DNA of 64,000 nt, taken from assembly GCA_015680685.1 (NCBI GenBank), contig MNCI01029288.1, positions 147,796 to 211,795 on the forward strand, read 5' to 3'. How positions within the stretch are numbered: position 1 is the stretch's first letter; the number at the start of each line of letters is the position of its first letter. A program made the translations under genes and the position numbers. The notes beneath the pieces are model-generated. The model was not told the DNA's origin. It was given only the letters and a program-made list of their open reading frames with translations, and did not search any database. The stretch comes from Gnetum montanum. Taxonomy: Eukaryota > Streptophyta > Gnetopsida > Gnetales > Gnetaceae. Positions 58,262 to 64,000 of the stretch are shown here, piece after piece.

Positions 58262-60082
58262 TGAAACACCACTAATTTCAGGCTTCTGTAGTTCAGTGGT
58301 AGATTTGTCTAAGTGTCAAAACATGGGCAAATGTTTTTTAAGTTTGGTGTCATGTTATGCAGCATAGACAACGTAGCACACTAGGAGTCCTATTTTTGCA
58401 AAATTTTTCTAAGTCTACCTGCTATGCTCCCTAGCATAGCCAGTGTAGCACATGCTTCCAAGGCCAGTTTGAATGAATTTCAAGCTAGAAGTAGTCAAGG
58501 TCTGCTTGGGATGGACTAAATAGTTTGGAAAATTTTCTATCTCTTGGGCTATCAAGCTTGCTACTCTCTTTAGCATGCCGAGCTTAACACATGTCCCATT
58601 TGCTAGTTCACCTAGGTACCAAGCTAGGAGTTGTCAAAAATGCTCAGGATGGACAAAATAGTTTGGCAAATTTTCTATCTTTTGGCCTTGTCACACTCTG
58701 CTACGCTGCATAGTGTAAACATTGTAACACATGTTTCAGTGCTCAGATTTTCCTAAGTGTTGAACAAGAAGTTTGTTAAGCTATCTAGACATGGAAGATG
58801 CATTTGAAAATTTTCTAACTTCTAGGGCTGTCTATCCTACTTGAGCCCCATAATGTAGTTAGTGTTCCATGAAAAAAAATTGCAAATTTTGGCAAAATTC
58901 ATCAAAATGTGGATGCTACGCTCTGCTATGCTACGCAATGTAGACAACGTGACAAGCTAAAATTTGCAAAAATTTTCTAAGTGTCAATGCTATGCTCTAT
59001 CACGATGTGTAGTGTAGACAATATGACACTTGGGAAATGCCTTTGAATATCTCCAGAAGCTCCCAGAACTCAGGATCAACCTTTATTTTAGCTTTGACAT
59101 CCCTCCGGCAGCCAAGATCAATAGTTTGCTTTGCTTTTACACCTCCCATTGATTCCCAAAATTGTTCCTACCCTTAACCCTACTCGAAAGAGGGGGAAGA
59201 TGTAATCCTAAAGCGTAGACTCCAAGTTGCATTTTTTTGGCACTATTTGTAGGTACATGGTAGTTCCTCAAACTTTGGCACTTACAGTTCGACCAGTGTG
59301 ATCATAGTTTGGCAAATTTTCAGTTCTTATTTCTGTCCTGTAGTGTAACACTTAGAGCTTGACATTTTGAGCATAACATGTTAGCATGACTTATTTACAC
59401 CCATGCTACGTGGGACCCAAGCCACATGGCATCTAGTCCATATCTTACATCAACCCTAGTCCTATAAATACCCTGATAATCAGCATTTCAAGGGTGGGTT
59501 GATGATTGGCAAATCACTCCAAGTATCAAGCATTAGAGAATTCTTAGCATCTTCATCACTTCTACACTTGAGCACTGAAGCTTGACATCTAGCCAAGTAC
59601 TGTTACACAGTCTTCCTTGCACCCGCACAACGTGATGATTGTAAGCCCAATAGGTCTAGCCTCCTTTGTAGCTGCCAGCACCATGTCCGCAACATCCCAA
59701 TGACTATGACTACACTGCCATGCTACCCCATTGCGTCTATCTAACATTACATACCAATTTCACACACTGTTTAATTAAGAGCAACATTCACTAGTTTTGG
59801 GGTGGTGCATTTCTTCACTTAAACTCTGATTTCACTTTCCTTCAGCATTTGTTTCAAATTTTAGCATAATTTCTTACGTTTCCTACTTCTAATACATATG
59901 TTTGCTTATTCACGATACTATTTTTGGGCTTTTGCGAACAGTTATTGTTACACCATGTAGGTCCCTGTTTAATCAACCAGATTATTTAGGGCACCCATTT
60001 TCTTTTTCTCTAGCATAACCCTCCCGTGGACTTGGGGTTAGGTTGTATGCCTAACAACCTCTCGATGTTCCAACCACCGACA
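58262..60082 (+). repeat. LTR of element F
   Basis: Starts TGAAACACCACTAA after the polypurine tract. The end is set at CCACCGACA, followed by TTTTTGGACACC, which looks like a decayed TGGCGCC-type primer-binding site. TATAAAT at 59463-59469. About seven degenerate copies of a TGCTACGCTnnnTAGTGTAGACA-type unit lie in the U3 (58330-59035). No full second LTR is present; related words occur at 51993-52272. Confidence 0.6.
59463..59469 (+). promoter_or_regulatory. TATA box of the element F LTR
   Basis: TATAAAT in AGTCCTATAAATACCC, about 1.2 kb into the LTR. Confidence 0.45.
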
Positions 60083-60086
60083 TTTT

Positions 60087-60094
60087 TGGACACC
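60087..60094 (+). other. Possible primer-binding site after the F LTR
   Basis: TGGACACC, five bases after the proposed LTR end, resembles the TGGCGCC start of Asp-type sites. It suggests that another internal region once followed this LTR. Confidence 0.3.
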
Positions 60095-60097
60095 ATA

Positions 60098-61141
60098 TGA
60101 TGAGTGGTGAGGTACCCCTACACTCAACCATACGAAACGAGCATAGCACATGTGATCCAGTCAAACTTCGCACACTAAGTGCCTACACATCCCATGGAAC
60201 ACTTGGGGTTAATCATTCGTTGTCTTCCCAGACTTACTTGTAGTTGTCACGGTGTATGGTTAAGTAAGTCCAAGGTATATGATTTTTATAGTCTTTTATG
60301 TTTTTCTCCTATGCTATTGAGGTGAAGGGTTGAGAAACTAACTAACTCTAACTAATGAACTAAGTCTAAATTAACTAGCATCAGCATCTGTTCCCACTTA
60401 CTGTACACACCCTGAACCGATGCAACCACGGCTACCAAATGCTAATCATCACTGGGATCACCACGCATAACACACATGCTTGAAGTGGTCATACTGAGGC
60501 ACTTAACTAGGAGGAAAGGATTGAGAGAATCTATCTAGCCTAAGTGCGATGAGCGGCCGATTCCTTGACTAATAGTACACATCGGGTGTTTGACTACCAC
60601 TGGGATTACCAAGCGTAGATCCTAGATATACCAATGGGTTACCAAGTAGTCACACTAGATGCTCGTAATCAAGTCGTATTCAGATCGCATGGAATGAGTG
60701 GCCGATTCCTTGACTAACTGTACACATCCATAGATGCTCGTAATCAAGTCATACTCATACTGCATTCTAGGAGTTTAAGGGTGAGAGAGAAATAATAAAT
60801 AAAATCCTATTCCATGCACTACAAGGTTTATCGAGGTAGTTCGTCTTTATTGTCGTACACAACTTGTGTTCAGGCACAATGTTGCTCAAATAAAGATCCG
60901 TTCACTTTAGGACTCCTACTGTGAGCACATGGAAAATAATCTATCTCTGGAGTGATCAAACTACCAAAGTTTCCCTACTTCTAACTCAAGATGGGAAAAC
61001 AAAGGAGTGTCGCCTCTTATTTATAGATATGGTGACTGATCATGATATCGTGTATGTGACATCATAGGGGAAGACGCGATATCACAGCTGCCGTGATATC
61101 GCGTACGCGATATCGCAGCCTATGTGAATTGCGTCTCATCA
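60098..61141 (-). repeat. 3' LTR of element E
   Basis: On the minus strand it starts TGATGAGACGC and ends CACTCATCA. TATA box at 61019-61025 (minus TATAAAT). It keeps more CG dinucleotides than the other family copies, including a 20-bp palindrome in the U3. Two tandem-like copies of GATTCCTTGACTAA(T/C)(A/T)GTACACATC lie at about 60560 and 60704. Confidence 0.85.
61095..61114. repeat. Perfect 20-bp palindrome in the E LTR
   Basis: GATATCGCGTACGCGATATC is its own reverse complement. It is part of a GATATC cluster (61040-61118) upstream of the TATA box on the minus strand. Confidence 0.9.
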
Positions 61142-63090
61142 TACCCCCATGACTAAATGAAAACTTGTGCTCAAGTTCCTTACAATAGTATTAGGAAGGT
61201 ATGGGATTATTGAGGGGAATGGAACTAATGGGATGACATGTGAACGGATCATCATTACAAGACTTGACCAAACTGGTGTTCATGAAAACAAGGGTGAACA
61301 CCTTATTATAATGACATCATGCCTTAGTTGACAGCTGAGAAAGAAAGAGAGAGAGAGAGAAGTATTGTTGTTGCCAACACCAAGATTACACCTTCCATTG
61401 TTCGTCAGTGAGCATGCCATTGATCTTGCTCCTTGCATAGCTGCTTCTTGCATGGCTCCATTCCAAGTGTTTTCTCCAGATCCAATCCATTATTGTATGA
61501 TTGCCATCTGCACATACAAGACAATCTTATATTAGCAAGGGTAAATGAATCATCATGTAATTGATACCTTGCTTTGGTGTAAGCCCATTGGCTAAGTTGT
61601 GGTATGGATTATTTGGATTGGGAGATATATTAATGATGACTACCGAAGCTGTAGGGGTTAGGAAGAAAACCAAAAAATTTGGGGCTAGGAAAAAATCGAA
61701 AAAATCAGGCCCCATACCCCCATGACTAATCGCAAACCTCTGGTAGCATTAGAGTGGAGAAAGGAAAGGAGAAAGAAAGATAGATAAAAAGGGACAACTA
61801 TAGCATCGATGAAATGGATGTCAAGATGGTAATGAACAAAATAATAATTAATTATAAAAATGTTAGGGAAAAGAAGTTAACTAGTGCACCAAATAGAAAT
61901 GTCAGTGGGTCCTCCCCAAAGCAGGCTCATGCCCTTAGTGCCCTGATAAACCCACATTCAAAGAGTTCATAGGCTTTGGGAATGTCATTTGGAATAAGAG
62001 TTAAAGTCTTAACCACAAGAATTTACCAAAAAGAAAATAATGCATCAACCAAAATATACACTAATGATACAACCGACAATGAGGTGAACAATGGAGAGAA
62101 GGATGGAATGGAATCCCAAGAACAATGTGGTGTATAGCCCCTTGTGTGTTTCACGATTAGTATGACTTAGTTAATTTCATTCCAAGTCCGACCTCAAACC
62201 AACCACAGCCAGTGACTTCACATCAATGCATTCGGCTAAACCATCCTCTTGAAGTAACAAGAATGCTTCCTCCAAGAGCCACCACCATGTCGACAAAACA
62301 AAGGAGAGAATGGAAAGTGAGAAGGGCCTTAGTTAGAGGGAACATTTGGCCTCAATAACTAGTGCTTGTAGCCTAAGTTTATTTCGTCTAAGGGGTGTGC
62401 TTTGAATTCTCACTTAGTATTTTTTTTTCTTTTTGTGTTTTTATGTGTGAGAACCACACCATGCAAAGATTGTTTATTTTTATTGTCTCAGCTTTCGATG
62501 ATTGGGTAACGTCAAAATGGCAAGAAAACTCAAGAAGAAACATCCAAGCACCCAAGAGATTAACCAACACAAGTGCATCAAGTCCCCTTAAAGTCACACC
62601 CTTTTCAATATTTGAATCCTTCCTTAGTTTAAGAAGTGCCCAGTCACCGATTCGTTAAAGTTCTTATTAGAAAGGAACTGTACATTTCCAAGCCAAGAGA
62701 GACCATAGAGTATTATGGATGGATGGATGAAGTGAAATCATTGCCTGCCATACCAAAAACAACATACCTTAGTATCAACATTATGACTTAAAGGTAAAAA
62801 CCAAACATTAGCAATCAATATGAAAATAGTTCATACCATCATTTCGAACACTTATTGGGTGAAAAACTTACAGGATGGATCACACACACACACACACACA
62901 AAATGGAAAAATTATAACGATGTTGTAAAACAAAAAACAAGAAAAGTTAAAGAAAGTTGTAAAATAAAAACTAGAAAAGTTAAAGAAATTTGTAAAACAA
63001 AAATGTGTAAGACAAAAACTTTGTAAAACAAAAACGTGTAAAAAAAACATGAAAGACAAAAACTTAAAAGAACTGAGGGGCCCCATATGA
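61142..63090 (-). other. Non-coding spacer of element E with polypurine-like motifs
   Basis: Minus-strand AGTCATGGGGG occurs at 61154-61144 (two bases before the LTR) and 61727-61717; a third copy at 63120-63110 sits at the end of the coding part. A (GA)n run is at 61337-61361, a (CA)10 run at 62881-62900, and about four copies of AAAAGTTAAAGAAAKTTGTAAAA-type text at 62926-63062. No coding sequence was found. Confidence 0.6.
62881..62900 (+). repeat. (CA)10 microsatellite
   Basis: Uninterrupted CA dinucleotides followed by an A-rich tandem stretch. Confidence 0.9.
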
Positions 63091-63963
63091 TTAGCATAGG
63101 TGGTCATCGCCCCCATGACTGAGTGGAAAGGGAGAGATCCGAAATAATGAGCACTTGTTTGAATTTGTTAGAAGTGTCCAACTTCTCCCAATTGATGATC
63201 TTAGATTAAGGGATGGAAGTTGGCGATGCTCATATTCCAATGTGTCTATGCCTTTGTTGTTGGCATGGCTGGTATCCTCAGTTTGTTCCATGCATATTTG
63301 TCTACTCCTTCTAGTAGCTTTCAACCACGGGGTATCTACTACTGGTTGTATGGTTGCTACATACAGGCATCCTTGTTTCAAAATTTCAAGAGCACACCTG
63401 TTACATGGAGGCATTTCCTCCATGTCATCACCTAATGAATCACTATATGTGATGCATGGAACTTTCCTCTTCTCGATCTTTCCATAGATATTTATCTTAG
63501 AAATTTCCAAGGAAAGATCACGAATCCTAAGGCATGCATCTACTATACATAGCCATGCCCTTTCCATTATAATTGGGAAATCCCCTTTGTTGTTGTTGAC
63601 TTCAATCACCAGGAAATCAGCTGGGTAAGACCAACCACACATAGTGGTAATGATATCCTCCACCAATCCCAAGGGAATGGTGATGCACTAGTCTACCAAC
63701 TCTAGCTGAATGTTGCTCTTCTTAAGTTGGGGTAGGTTCTAGGCATGGTACATCTCTCGTGAAATTAAGTTAACTCTAGAACCTGAGTCAAGAAGAGCCC
63801 TATGTGGTTTATTTCTGGTGATTTGTAAATAGATTAAGGAACTCCCAGGGTCAATTAATTTCCTGGGAAGGTGACCTCCTTGATCCAGTAACATAACCGT
63901 ATGTGTTAAGCTCTGTTGGACTGAAGGGTGCTCCGAAGTGTTAGATGGTGGAGGAGTGTACAT
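63091..63963 (-). pseudogene. Retropepsin of element E
   Basis: The whole minus-strand span is one frame with two stops. The active site is RALLDSGSRVNLISREMY (Asp-Ser-Gly intact, plus strand 63781-63789). There follow IPLGLVEDIITTM, YPADFLVIEV, and PIIMERAWLCIVDACLRIRD, which corresponds to the ILGRPFLxTxxA block of Athila-type proteases with Gly-Arg-Pro changed to Glu-Arg-Ala. A basic, Ser-rich extension (63400-63091) runs into the polypurine-like motif. The N-terminal Pro/Ser-rich part continues toward 64000 as the Gag-protease junction. Confidence 0.75.
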
Positions 63964-64000
63964 GGGCCCAACTGCTTATTGTTGCGAGAGTTTGTCTAGG

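Larger units (their letters stand above)
53140..60082 (+). mobile_element. Element F: Tat-lineage Ty3 retrotransposon (pol to 3' LTR)
   Basis: Holds a polymerase with reverse transcriptase, RNase H, a second RNase H and integrase (53140-56415), a 3' region with tandem repeats (56455-56765), a polypurine tract and an LTR (58262-60082). The second RNase H is diagnostic of the Tat lineage. Gag and protease are not present on the left. It is the only element in the window with most of a pol, but it is inactive. Confidence 0.8.
60098..64000 (-). mobile_element. Element E: minus-strand member of the D/E family (continues past the window)
   Basis: On the minus strand: protease (63963-63091), a 1.9-kb spacer with polypurine-like motifs, and the 3' LTR (61141-60098). 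No reverse transcriptase or integrase lies between protease and LTR. Gag and the 5' LTR would lie beyond 64000. Its left edge abuts the F LTR and its primer-binding site, so E inserted there. Confidence 0.75.

Noticed and set aside
63155-63487. Plus-strand 110-codon ORF opposite the element E protease
   Set aside because: It is the shadow of a clear protease frame on the minus strand.
1-64000. tRNA, rRNA, CRISPR or bacterial operon features
   Set aside because: No cloverleaf-like box A/box B pairs, rRNA signatures, regularly spaced repeats or Shine-Dalgarno/operon structure were seen; the window is plant nuclear in character.

Overview
The window looks like intergenic DNA from a large, AT-rich plant nuclear genome. 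Its bulk is old, nested, heavily mutated retrotransposons. Lineage evidence is Athila/Tat-type Ty3 proteases, one Tat-type polymerase with a second RNase H, a Ty1/copia RNase H and a plant RTE-type LINE. A conifer or other gymnosperm is plausible from the slow decay and low gene density, but the sequence does not prove it. Five single-N positions mark assembly joins, and at least two of them sit in visible assembly artefacts. I found no intact host gene, tRNA, rRNA or CRISPR array, and nothing prokaryotic.

Layout. 1-2.3 kb: decayed coding-like DNA of unknown origin. 2.3-12.4 kb: two related Tat-type gag-protease elements, A (minus) and B (plus), head to head around a minisatellite-like stretch (7.9-8.3 kb). 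12.86-13.72 kb: a GC-elevated island that may be a host-gene 5' fragment. 13.92-23.47 kb: element C, a complete LTR pair with gag, protease and an integrase tail but no reverse transcriptase; a D/E-family solo LTR sits inside its 5' LTR. 24.9-28.7 kb: decayed coding sequence ending in a PIF1/Helitron-type helicase, with a sharply GC-rich nodulin-like (NFD4-type) transporter fragment in the middle. 29.2-30.2 kb: a tandem duplication and an unrecognised GC-elevated ORF region. 31.4-33.3 kb: the 3' part of an F-like element with a solo LTR that has a perfect 5-bp target duplication.

33.3-39.7 kb: a Ty1/copia RNase H end and 3' LTR, split by element H, which has LTRs, gag and an acidic second ORF but no polymerase. 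41.2-46.3 kb: element D, with gag, a non-coding spacer and a 3' LTR. 47.8-50.4 kb: an RTE-type LINE. 52-60.1 kb: element F, the only element with most of a polymerase (reverse transcriptase, RNase H, second RNase H, integrase), followed by a tandem-repeat 3' region and an LTR. 60.1-64 kb: element E on the minus strand, of the same family as D, running off the window with its protease.

No element here can move on its own: all coding regions carry stops or frameshifts, mostly explained by C-to-T/G-to-A changes as expected from long methylation. The main points of interest are a repeated polypurine-like motif in the D/E family, a tandem motif shared by the 3' regions of A and F, the polymerase-free two-ORF element H, promoter-proximal palindromic GATATC clusters, and the captured-looking GC-rich transporter fragment. 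I did not find a convincing new biological system.
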